Origin: Janthinobacterium sp. TB1-E2
GTDB lineage: Bacteria; Pseudomonadota; Gammaproteobacteria; Burkholderiales; Burkholderiaceae_D
Direction of reading: 5' to 3'
NCBI RefSeq assembly: GCF_036885605.1
Contig: NZ_CP142523.1
Span: 3,472,001-3,536,000, forward strand
Length of the DNA stretch: 64,000 nt
Numbering within the stretch: position 1 is the stretch's first letter; every line of letters starts with the position of its first letter. The translations under genes and the position numbers were made by a program. Shown piece by piece: positions 53,360 through 60,713 of this stretch. The notes below the pieces were generated by a model. That model saw only the letters and a list, made by a program, of their open reading frames with translations, did not search any database and had not been told where the DNA came from.

Positions 53360-54742
53360 TTACGGCAAGGTCTTCAGCACGGTCTTCGTCGGCACGGAAA
53401 AATTATAGTTGTCGTGGCGGTCCCAGTTGATCGACCACGTCATCACGCCACGGAAGTCCGGATACGCCTGCAACGGCTTGATGGTGCCGCAGTTGAGCAG
53501 ACGCGTCAGGCAATTGAGGGCGTTGCTGACGTCGGCATTCGTCGTGAAACCCGAGCCGGCCGAGCTGCGCCCTGACGGCACGCCGAAGCCCACCTGGTCC
53601 GGACGCAGGCCGGCAAAGGTATTGCTGCCGTAATTGAAACCTTCGATCAGCATGCGCGCCGTGGCCACCAGCTGGTCGGCCGAGCCGGCCTTGATGGGAC
53701 CCGTGGCGTACGGCGTATAGATATCGCCATTGTTGTAGTACTGCGGGTGCAGCACCGTCAGCTCCGAGCGCAGGGCGTTGATGATGGGAATGTAGGCGCC
53801 CCAGATGCTGCCGTAACTGGTGTAACCACCTTCCACGTACACCCATTCCGGCGCCATCGACAGGTAAAAACTGCTGCCGACCTTGGCTTTCAGGTTTTTC
53901 ACGGCGATCGGCAGATAGGTCTGGATGGCCGCGCCTTGCGCCACGCCGTTTTCCAGGTCCAGGTCGATGCCGTCGAAGCCATATTTGGTGATGATGGCGT
54001 ACAGGCTGTTGGTGAAATTCGTCGCTTCGGCCGTGTTGCCGACGGAAACGGAGCCGTTCTGCCCGCCCAGCGACAGGATGACTTTCTTGCCCTTGGCACG
54101 CTTGGCGGCCACGTCGGCAATGAATTGCGCTTCCGTGCCGGCGCCCGGATCGATGGTCAGGCTGACATTGCCGCCGCCCGCGTTGTCGCCGAACGAGACG
54201 ACGATCACGTCCCAATCGTCGCTGACCTGGCTGATCGGATAGGTGGCGCCGCTGGGGTTGGTGAAGTTGTGCCAGTAGCCGATCAGCGCATGTTTCGCCA
54301 GGCCCGTGGGGGTAGGCGTCGGTGTTGGAGTTGGAGTTGGAGTTGGAGTAGGTGTCGGAGTTGGCGTAGGTGTCGGAGTGGGAGTCGGCGTAGGTGTTGG
54401 GGTAGGCGTGGGAGTCGGTGTTGGGGTAGGAGTCGGCGTCGGCGTGCCGCAGTCTCCCACCGCCGTCCAGGGCTGGCCGCTGCCGGCGCCGCCGCTGCTG
54501 GTCGACGGGTTATTGCCTTGCGTCCACCAGTTGGCCGTGTAATTGACGTTGTTGTAGCTGGCCTGGCCGCCACCGTTGTACGCCGTGCCGCTGTTCCACG
54601 GCGCGTAGCAGGCGACCGCTTGCGTGGCGCCGGCCAGCAGCTGGCTGGCGCCTGCGCTGGATCCTTCGCTGCCTCCGCCGCAGGCTGCCAACGTTCCCCC
54701 GAAGAGGGTAATGATGAGGGTATTCATGACTGTCCGGTTCAT
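53360..54742 (-). CDS. GH18 chitinase lipoprotein with CBM5/12-like domain and Thr-Pro linker
   Basis: 460 aa with AAGGAGA before the ATG. A lipobox (TLAAC, Cys21) suggests outer-membrane attachment. A small chitin-binding domain with the aromatic motif CYAPWNSGTAYNGGG and ANWWTQGN (about 45-97) is followed by a Thr-Pro repeat linker (about 100-147). The GH18 barrel has the catalytic motif GFDGIDLDLENG (DxxDxDxE). It hydrolyses beta-1,4-N-acetylglucosamine chains of chitin by substrate-assisted catalysis. It stands alone, with a 375-bp upstream region carrying two perfect hairpins. Confidence 0.93.
   Translation of the reverse strand: MNRTVMNTLIITLFGGTLAACGGGSEGSSAGASQLLAGATQAVACYAPWNSGTAYNGGGQASYNNVNYTANWWTQGNNPSTSSGGAGSGQPWTAVGDCGTPTPTPTPTPTPTPTPTPTPTPTPTPTPTPTPTPTPTPTPTPTPTPTGLAKHALIGYWHNFTNPSGATYPISQVSDDWDVIVVSFGDNAGGGNVSLTIDPGAGTEAQFIADVAAKRAKGKKVILSLGGQNGSVSVGNTAEATNFTNSLYAIITKYGFDGIDLDLENGVAQGAAIQTYLPIAVKNLKAKVGSSFYLSMAPEWVYVEGGYTSYGSIWGAYIPIINALRSELTVLHPQYYNNGDIYTPYATGPIKAGSADQLVATARMLIEGFNYGSNTFAGLRPDQVGFGVPSGRSSAGSGFTTNADVSNALNCLTRLLNCGTIKPLQAYPDFRGVMTWSINWDRHDNYNFSVPTKTVLKTLP
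54306..54446 (-). repeat. Hexanucleotide repeat encoding the Thr-Pro linker
   Basis: About 23 imperfect copies of a 6-bp unit, on this strand GGNGTN-type (coding strand ACNCCN), encode (Thr-Pro)n in the chitinase linker. The unit is a multiple of three, so length changes keep the frame and would alter the domain spacing. Confidence 0.9.
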
Positions 54743-55117
54743 TGCGTCTCCTTGTGTATTTTTTTGCCGGCCGGCTGGACACCGTCCGATTTTTCAGAGT
54801 GCAAGCATTGCAGGTGGTAGTCAACTGGTTTTATTATTTGCGCAAGATCACAATACCAGTTTCCATCTTTCCCCAGTAGACCGGCGATGCGGGCCATACC
54901 AGTGGCTGTTTTCCGGCGCGCTGGTATGGTGCCAGGATTGGCACCGGGAGCAGGGCGGGGAAGGGAGGTGGACGCCATGCAAAGCGGCTGGGTCAGCGTC
55001 TGCCCGGGGCACGGTGACAATTGTCGTAGATTTTCATTGTGACAATAAACGTATTTCCACGCTCATCTTCGGCGTATCGTAGCGCATATTGTTATTGCCT
55101 CAACACAGGGGATAAGA
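54743..55117. other. 375-bp intergenic region with two hairpins
   Basis: No gene is supported. It contains CCATACCAG (54894-54902) / CTGGTATGG (54921-54929) and GGTGCCA (54928-54934) / TGGCACC (54939-54945), perfect inverted repeats that overlap slightly and are therefore mutually exclusive. A known c-di-GMP riboswitch was considered but its conserved elements are not present. Confidence 0.55.
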
Positions 55118-55984
55118 ATGAAAACACTGCGCCCGCTGATCTTGTGGCTTTGTGCCATCGCCGCAAGCGCCATGCTTGCCGGTTGTGCAAGTTTGACTCC
55201 CGAGTTGACTCCCCAGCAAAAAAAGCTGGTCGGCGACGCGCAAGGCAGTTGTCCTGGCCTCACGGGAAAGGACGGCCGGCTGGCGTTCCAGCTCAAGGCT
55301 GTCATCGAGGGCAAGGAAATGAACCCCATCACGTCCAAGTGGAGTTCAACGGGCGTCGGTGACGAAGCCCTCGTCAAAACCCTGTTCGCGCAGCGTCTGT
55401 GCATCCTGGAAGAAGTTGTCGCGCGGCCTGACCAGGCGGCCATGACGCAGGTACATGAGCGATATATGGAGGAGATTTCCAAAGGCATCAATGCCTGGCC
55501 CGCCTACGATGCGGCGCAGTACGAGCAGCAGCTGGCGCGCTTGTCCGAGCAAAAAAAGGCGCACAAAGCGGCCGTCAACGCCAGCTTTTCAAACAAGCGC
55601 CATGAGATTGATTCCGTCGTGCTTGTTGCTGCGATTCCTTACTATGATTTCCTGCACATCAAGGAAGTGGATGTGGAGTGGAAAAAAGGAAGCTCGGCAA
55701 GCGGAACGAAAACAGTGAGTTCGGCTGCCAAGGTGTGTTTGACCAGGGACGATTTTTCCGTCGCCATCCGGCCAGCGCTCGACCAGACGCGCGCGATTGT
55801 CATCGGTCTGGGCATGGGAAAGTATGACGAAGCCCAGGCGCTGCGCCTGATGCTCGAGCAGATTTACGAGGCGGGCGGCCAGCGCCTGGTCAACGCGCGC
55901 GACGCCAGCAAGAATGCGCCGGCCGTCACATGCACGGTGTCCGGCGGCGACAGCGCCGTGGCCGCCGGCCCGGTCGCCAAATAA
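55118..55984 (+). CDS. Hypothetical lipoprotein, partner of an OmpA-like gene
   Basis: 288 aa. The lipobox is MLAGC (Cys23), so it is membrane-anchored by a lipid. The rest is mainly charged helical sequence in the first half with a beta-rich part later; not recognised. AGGGGATAAG precedes the ATG. Its stop codon shares a base with the next gene's ATG (TAATG), so the two products are coupled and probably work together in the envelope. Confidence 0.75.
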   Translation: MKTLRPLILWLCAIAASAMLAGCASLTPELTPQQKKLVGDAQGSCPGLTGKDGRLAFQLKAVIEGKEMNPITSKWSSTGVGDEALVKTLFAQRLCILEEVVARPDQAAMTQVHERYMEEISKGINAWPAYDAAQYEQQLARLSEQKKAHKAAVNASFSNKRHEIDSVVLVAAIPYYDFLHIKEVDVEWKKGSSASGTKTVSSAAKVCLTRDDFSVAIRPALDQTRAIVIGLGMGKYDEAQALRLMLEQIYEAGGQRLVNARDASKNAPAVTCTVSGGDSAVAAGPVAK

Positions 55985-56967
55985 TGAGTCCCTATCTGGA
56001 GGTAATCATCCCGGCGGCCCTCGCGCTGTATGCGGGTTTCCAGCACGAGGGCCGCTGCGGCATCGAACCGGCCGTGCATCCGTTGGCAGAAAACATGTGC
56101 CAAGGCTTGCGCGCCGCGTTTGAAGATGGCTGCAAGACACTGCTCGAGGTACCGCTAGGCAAGACCGGCATCTATCTGGCCGGTTCCTATTCCATCAAAC
56201 CCGTTGCGTTTGCGCCACTGGTCAGGGAGAAGGTCCAGGAAGGCTATTCGGCTTGCGTCGGCTTCTGGAGCGGTTCGATCGACTATGACACCTATCAAAC
56301 GGCGCTGGAACAAAAAGCCAGCGTCTTGAACGCGATGTTCAAGGCCGTGGGCAAACCGGGCAGCGCCGCACCGGTTCTCGACGCCGCCGTCGCCAACGGC
56401 GCCCGGCGCGACGACGTGTTGGACGCCAAGGTGGCGGCAGGGGACTTGCGGCAAGATTGCATGGGCCCGTCGGCCATCAAATGCGGGCACATCACGACGC
56501 CGCCGACAGACCAGGTGTTCATCCCGCCAGACCCGCAGACCGTCGATCGCCTGTCCGCCGCCGTGGCCGACCTTGCCCAGGAGATCAAACGCCAGAACGA
56601 GCGCGGCGCGCGCATCGTCGCCGGCGGCTCCGGAAAATGGACGTTGGCAGCCGAAATCAGCTTCGCGACGGGCAGTTCGACACCCAGGCAGGAAGAATGC
56701 GCACGGCTCGCCGCGAACGTGACAAAAGCGTCCCCAAGCGCCCAGCGCGTGCAGATTGCCGGCGCCGCCGACGAGCGCGGCACGCCGGCCGCCAACAACG
56801 CGCTCAGCCTGCAACGCGCGGCATCGGCAGCGCTATGCCTGGCCACGCACGCGCCGGCGAAACGCTGGAGCATTGAAATTACCGGCGCAGGCAGCCTGGC
56901 CACATCGCCAGCCGAATACGCCAGAGCACGCCGCGCAACCGTGTTTGTTTGGGAGCCGCAGCCGTAG
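55984..56967 (+). CDS. OmpA-like C-terminal-domain protein
   Basis: 327 aa from the ATG at 55984. The first two-thirds is not recognised and contains several Cys; only a weak hydrophobic stretch follows the N-terminus (IIPAALALYAG). The last about 110 residues have the OmpA-type peptidoglycan-binding pattern: ISFATGSSTP, IAGAADERGTPAANNALSLQRA and ARRATVFVW. A longer reading from 55930 is antisense-like and not used. It is coupled to the lipoprotein gene. An envelope-spanning role is likely; the secretion route is unclear. Confidence 0.72.
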   Translation: MSPYLEVIIPAALALYAGFQHEGRCGIEPAVHPLAENMCQGLRAAFEDGCKTLLEVPLGKTGIYLAGSYSIKPVAFAPLVREKVQEGYSACVGFWSGSIDYDTYQTALEQKASVLNAMFKAVGKPGSAAPVLDAAVANGARRDDVLDAKVAAGDLRQDCMGPSAIKCGHITTPPTDQVFIPPDPQTVDRLSAAVADLAQEIKRQNERGARIVAGGSGKWTLAAEISFATGSSTPRQEECARLAANVTKASPSAQRVQIAGAADERGTPAANNALSLQRAASAALCLATHAPAKRWSIEITGAGSLATSPAEYARARRATVFVWEPQP

Positions 56968-57219
56968 TGGCACGCGTGGACAGGCCGACGGGCGTGCTGG
57001 ACGATCTGCGAAGCGCGACGCAAAGCAGCAGCCGGAAGCGAACTGGAACAGCCAATACCAAAGATCGGGGAACGTACGGCTGTGTTCGAGCTGGGCGGTG
57101 CAGTGAGGCGCGAAGGAACCGTGCAAAAAGCCATAGCGCCACAGCGGTGCGTAGAAGGCTGAAATCGCATTTGCGATTGTACAAGTTGCAAAATGAGGGA
57201 TTTGACGAATCCACCCATA
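56968..57219. other. Intergenic DNA left of the dif-like site
   Basis: No supported gene. The sequence is of mixed composition and becomes AT-rich just before the dif-like site. Short readings on both strands show no recognisable domain. With the dif-like site (57220-57247) and the following 105 bp, it separates the OmpA-like gene from the TIR operon. Confidence 0.5.
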
Positions 57220-57247
57220 ACTTCGCATAATTTATATTATGTCAAAT
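57220..57247 (+). other. dif: dif-like XerC/XerD recombination site
   Basis: Arms ACTTCGCATAA (57220-57230, XerC-side) and TTATGTCAAAT (57237-57247, XerD-side) flank a 6-bp centre TTTATA. From memory the Neisseria dif (arms AGTTCGCATAA and TTATGTTAAAT, centre TGTATA) differs at three of 28 positions, and the E. coli XerD arm at one. This is either the chromosomal dif, placing the window at the replication terminus, or the dif-like end of an integrated element. The AT-rich island begins immediately to its right. Confidence 0.8.
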
Positions 57248-57352
57248 TATGGACGGAAGTGGACGATACTAATAGTTGCTGTGTTCTACCCTAAGTTAGT
57301 ACTTGAGAAACCGGAAAAATCAATGGTCTGCTTCTCAAGTGTTCTGCTAACT

Positions 57353-58309
57353 TCAGCTCTTCTCAGGCCCACGAATACTCACTGCCTTCGCCACCTCCAC
57401 TACAGCCTCAAGGAATTTTGGATCGAAATCAGCCACAGAGGGACTATTGAGGTTTGTCCCTCTATCAATGTTCCAGTGTTGAAAAACTTCTTTTACCTCA
57501 GGCCAGCTTGCATTCTCTCCGTAAACTCTAAGGAAAAATCGTCCAAAGGAAATCGCATGTATCCGATCCGCACTTTTAAGAGACTCGCTGACATACGATC
57601 GTCCAAGACTGAAGGCGTATTTTGAACAAGCACAAAGCAGACCAACGATCACTAACCCCTTTAATCCAAGGAACAAAAGGTCGGGCCACGCCCTATCATT
57701 AGTAGAGTTGGCACCAATCACACTTATTATTCCAAAAAAAATACCAGCAATAAGAGATAAGAAACCTGCTACGTACCAAACAAAACCTATATATCTATTC
57801 CTCTTTTCTAATCGTTCTAGCAAAATCATAGCTTCGTTAATATACTCAGCAGCATTTTTCTCCATGCGCTGTGATAAAGCTACTTTCTTCTCCTCCTCAG
57901 CCGCCTTCCTACCCACAAACCTAGCAATTGCCTCTTCTACTTTCCCCACTACCTCTGCAATATTAAATTCTAATGCGCCAATATAAAGCAAACTTTGAAT
58001 AGCGGGCGGAACTTGAACCTCATCAATTACAATTGGAATAACTAACATTCTATCTGATTCGCTCGCATAAGCTCTTGCTGCACCTATTTCAATTAATACG
58101 TTCTGCGATGTAACTGAATTTGATGAAATGAAAGCAATAAACACATCTGAAATTTTCAGCCCTTCTGCCAGCGTCTGTTGCCAATTTTGACCGGCAGAAA
58201 TAGAATCAACATCAACAACAATTTCGTGACCATTGAGTTTTAACTGGTCAACAATCTGCTCAACGTACGACCTATCTTTTCGACTGTATGAAACAAAAAT
58301 TTTTGCCAT
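57353..58309 (-). CDS. Membrane-anchored TIR-domain protein (TIR-1)
   Basis: 318 aa from the ATG at 58309 with AGGAAA upstream. Residues 1-133 are a TIR fold: MAKIFVSYSRKD, then GQNWQQTLAEGLKISDVFIAFIS and the putative NAD-cleaving Glu74 in VLIEIGAA. A charged helical segment (about 135-172) is followed by two TM helices (about 174-199 and 209-231) and a C-terminal soluble part of about 85 residues. It should be an inner-membrane effector. It is the last gene of the three-gene operon, 77 bp after TIR-2. GC is far lower than in the rest of the window. The catalytic role is inferred from the family. Confidence 0.88.
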   Translation of the reverse strand: MAKIFVSYSRKDRSYVEQIVDQLKLNGHEIVVDVDSISAGQNWQQTLAEGLKISDVFIAFISSNSVTSQNVLIEIGAARAYASESDRMLVIPIVIDEVQVPPAIQSLLYIGALEFNIAEVVGKVEEAIARFVGRKAAEEEKKVALSQRMEKNAAEYINEAMILLERLEKRNRYIGFVWYVAGFLSLIAGIFFGIISVIGANSTNDRAWPDLLFLGLKGLVIVGLLCACSKYAFSLGRSYVSESLKSADRIHAISFGRFFLRVYGENASWPEVKEVFQHWNIDRGTNLNSPSVADFDPKFLEAVVEVAKAVSIRGPEKS

Positions 58310-58386
58310 AATTAATTTCCTGATGTTCCGTTTAATTGTTGCTGCGTGCACAGATTTAATTTATAAAAATATTGCAACCAAAGATA

Positions 58387-59160
58387 CTAATTCCAAGTAA
58401 GTGGAATAGGCGCCCAACTCCCCTTTGTTCTCTCATGCAAAATAGAACGTAAGTCCATTACTACATCAATAGGAATTTTTATTGTTATATTTAATGAATG
58501 CCCAGGAACAATGGCACGATCAAGCCCAAGTGCTTTAGCCTGACCAGACGTCTGTTCGTCAATCTTTATGGAGTACGACTCACTGGAATTATAGGCGCAC
58601 TCATCTGGAATATCGAATTCAAATTCATCAATATTATTATTGAAAACAAGAAGAAAACTGGATATTGGCTCCATAAAACTTTTTGCCTCAATATTCAATA
58701 TGCACAAACCATTAGATTGAGTTGCATGTGAATGCAAATTCGAAAATAATTCAATTGGAGAGTAGGTGCTCTTCCCCGATATCACATCAACTGCTTGACG
58801 AATTGAGGCGTCAATTCCAGCACTATACAAATCAATATATAAACTCTGCATAAGCAGAATAGGCATTTCACTATTGTCAACTCTGATAGGTATGAATTTA
58901 ATTCCGTTCTTTGCCTTAGCCATAAGGGCATTCTGCCATTCTAATTGAACCATCTTGCTGTTTAGGCTATGTTTAGTAACGAAGAAAAGGAAAAATTTAC
59001 AGCTCGACAATCCGGAATTCATTCTGTCAATAATTCCGTCTCCTGGTTGAATTGACCAGGAATCATAAAAAACTTTCTCTTGGCCGAAAGATTCACTAAG
59101 CGCCACGGCAAATCGTTCAACAATTGCTTTATCGTTATAGTTGTGAGAGACAAAAATCAT
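58387..59160 (-). CDS. TIR-domain protein with unknown C-terminal domain (TIR-2)
   Basis: 257 aa. Residues 1-125 form a TIR domain of the TIR_2 type: MIFVSHNYNDKAIVERFA, FYDSWSIQPGDGIIDRMNSG and KFFLFFVTKHSL, with putative catalytic Glu74 in MVQLEWQNAL. The C-terminal about 130 residues (from about 128) are beta-rich and not recognised. No membrane segment. It is 13 bp downstream of the first operon gene and 77 bp upstream of TIR-1. Possible roles are signal producer or NAD-degrading effector. Confidence 0.87.
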   Translation of the reverse strand: MIFVSHNYNDKAIVERFAVALSESFGQEKVFYDSWSIQPGDGIIDRMNSGLSSCKFFLFFVTKHSLNSKMVQLEWQNALMAKAKNGIKFIPIRVDNSEMPILLMQSLYIDLYSAGIDASIRQAVDVISGKSTYSPIELFSNLHSHATQSNGLCILNIEAKSFMEPISSFLLVFNNNIDEFEFDIPDECAYNSSESYSIKIDEQTSGQAKALGLDRAIVPGHSLNITIKIPIDVVMDLRSILHERTKGSWAPIPLTWN

Positions 59161-59173
59161 ATATCATTCCATT

Positions 59174-59950
59174 TTAATTATCATCATCTGGGTTATAACG
59201 ATACTCAACCTTCAAAGGAAGTTCAGACATCGCATAGTGGACAAATTGTGAGCCAAGCTCGGTAAGTTCGTACAGTTCAGACATATCGAATGCCGACATT
59301 AATGTTTTAGTACTTCCAGCGGGGCTACGTTTAACTGGTTGCTTTGCCAAGAAATTCCCGTTGTAATCCGTTTCTCTATGCTGGCGCATAATTCCACCAG
59401 TCGTCAAATCTCGGAAAAGTAATTTATAGAGATCGGCATCTGCGGAGTCTTCACGCACATTGGGTCTGCCAAGTGAAGTCCAAATTGCCCCCCGTGATGT
59501 ACCTCGACCTCCGGAACGGTAAATGTTTGCAATAACTTCAAAGTGTAATTCTGAATAAGATCCGATCCAATCGATAAATAACCGAACAACGTCGTCACTA
59601 GCCTGGGCTGATGTTGCTGAATTTGATAAAATGTTACGTATCCAAACTCTCTTGGCCTCACTTTCAGCACCGGCCCACTCCCGGAAAGTTTTTCTGACCA
59701 AGCTTTGATATTCTCGACTTTCTACTCGATTTGAAATTCTTTCGTCGTGCAAATCAATTCTTGCCATTATTTCCAAAATTGTAGCTTCTTTTTCACGAAG
59801 CTCGTCATGCAGCATACGAACCCACTCCTCAATGAAGCGATTAACCTTTTCTTGGTCTTTATCGTTCCATTTTTTCACAACTGTCAATGATAAGGCGCCC
59901 AGTATTGCAGCCCCATTTTCTGAATTTATTTCATTAGACTGATTGGTCAT
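59174..59950 (-). CDS. Hypothetical protein, first gene of the TIR operon
   Basis: 258 aa, soluble, AT-rich coding. Residues about 30-75 are a charged helix; AESEAKRVWIRNILSN (about 95-110) and DDVVRLFIDWIGSYSELHFEVIANIYRSGG continue the helical part. The end, MSELYELTELGSQFVHYAMSEL (about 223-243), looks like the last helix of a winged-helix-type fold. Not recognised. Its position at the head of a tight operon with two TIR genes suggests a sensor, regulator or adaptor of the system. It could also be an autoregulator. Confidence 0.75.
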   Translation of the reverse strand: MTNQSNEINSENGAAILGALSLTVVKKWNDKDQEKVNRFIEEWVRMLHDELREKEATILEIMARIDLHDERISNRVESREYQSLVRKTFREWAGAESEAKRVWIRNILSNSATSAQASDDVVRLFIDWIGSYSELHFEVIANIYRSGGRGTSRGAIWTSLGRPNVREDSADADLYKLLFRDLTTGGIMRQHRETDYNGNFLAKQPVKRSPAGSTKTLMSAFDMSELYELTELGSQFVHYAMSELPLKVEYRYNPDDDN

Positions 59951-60392
59951 AATATATAGAAAGTTAATAGATCAAGAGGTTGTTAAACGGAAATAGCTTA
60001 ATGCGAAGTCGAAAAATATCAGCGTTACCACTGTATGCTCAGTCTTGCGGAAAAGCAAACAAACTTTCAAAAATCAGTCAAGAAAATTGAAATTTCTACC
60101 TAGGTATCGAAATACACTCACGTGCTAAAATCACCTCAATCTTGTGTGCCCCGGCCACACCAAAGCCGAAACGGTGTGGGGGCGCGGACGTGACTTGGCC
60201 TAGAAGAACAGCAAGCTGGACTCCAATATGACCATTGTAAAAATGGTCGGGACGGGGGCCGCCACATCAGCTTTTTTTTGGTGGAAATCAGCACGGGTCA
60301 AGGCTATGTGGATAAATTCTAATTTGGACAGACGGACTGGCCTGCTGCATTGACAGAGGCGTGACACCAACAGATAAAGATGAGGCAAGAAT
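59951..60392. other. Upstream region of the TIR operon with a strong hairpin
   Basis: No large gene. The AT-rich part (59951-60120) must hold the leftward operon promoter. A hairpin of CCACACC (60155-60161) / GGTGTGG (60173-60179), extended by GCCC/GGGC, lies at 60148-60183. A 41-residue reading frame on the plus strand (60228-60353) is listed separately as doubtful. Confidence 0.5.
60228..60353 (+). CDS. Possible small protein (41 aa), doubtful
   Basis: An ATG frame of 41 codons starting MTIVKMVGTGAATSAFFWWK, with a short hydrophobic centre and several basic residues. It is bounded by an in-frame stop 27 bp upstream. The ribosome site is weak and there is no recognised family. It sits between a strong hairpin and the small membrane protein gene, a setting reminiscent of small toxin genes, but that is speculation. 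Confidence 0.2.
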   Translation: MTIVKMVGTGAATSAFFWWKSARVKAMWINSNLDRRTGLLH

Positions 60393-60713
60393 ATGGGCTC
60401 AACAATACAACGTGTTGCTCAGTGGGCTGCGCTTCTCGGTGGCATATTCTTCGCCGGTACCTTCGTACTCGGTGGGGCCGTCACAATGCTGACTGATCAG
60501 GCACTCTACTCGAAGGCACTGGAACAAATTCCAGCGACAATTGGGCTACCGTTGGCTGCACTGTGTCTAGTGATGGTTCTTGAGAACACATCCGGTCCGA
60601 TCGAATTTGAAGGCTTAGGATTCAAATTTAAGGGTGCATCAGGGCCGATTGTCCTATGGTGCATAGTGTTCTTATGTATGGCTGCAGCCATTAAGCTGGT
60701 GTGGCTGAACTAA
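60393..60713 (+). CDS. Small conserved-looking membrane protein
   Basis: 106 aa with GAGG 7 bp before the ATG. Three hydrophobic segments at about 11-33, 47-64 and 83-103; the connecting part is ENTSGPIEFEGLGFKFKGASG. GC is intermediate between the island and the chromosome. Function unknown. It lies on the strand opposite the TIR operon and reads away from it, so it may be a separate cargo gene. Confidence 0.7.
   Translation: MGSTIQRVAQWAALLGGIFFAGTFVLGGAVTMLTDQALYSKALEQIPATIGLPLAALCLVMVLENTSGPIEFEGLGFKFKGASGPIVLWCIVFLCMAAAIKLVWLN

Noticed and set aside
54743-55117. c-di-GMP (GEMM) riboswitch before the chitinase gene
   Set aside because: The conserved GEMM-I segments around the P1b and P2 helices are not found on the minus strand; only unrelated hairpins are present.
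57239-57625. 128-codon plus-strand frame starting next to the dif-like site
   Set aside because: Mostly antisense to the TIR-1 C-terminal coding region, with no domain and no ribosome site.
57353-59950. Classical Thoeris system (ThsA/ThsB)
   Set aside because: No SIR2 or SLOG domain (ThsA) is seen; two TIR genes and one unknown gene do not match the type I or type II layout that I know.
59940-59968. Second dif-like copy at the start of the TIR operon (CATAATATATAG...)
   Set aside because: Only about 7 of 11 positions in one arm and 9 of the remaining 16 match, and it overlaps a start codon; likely chance.
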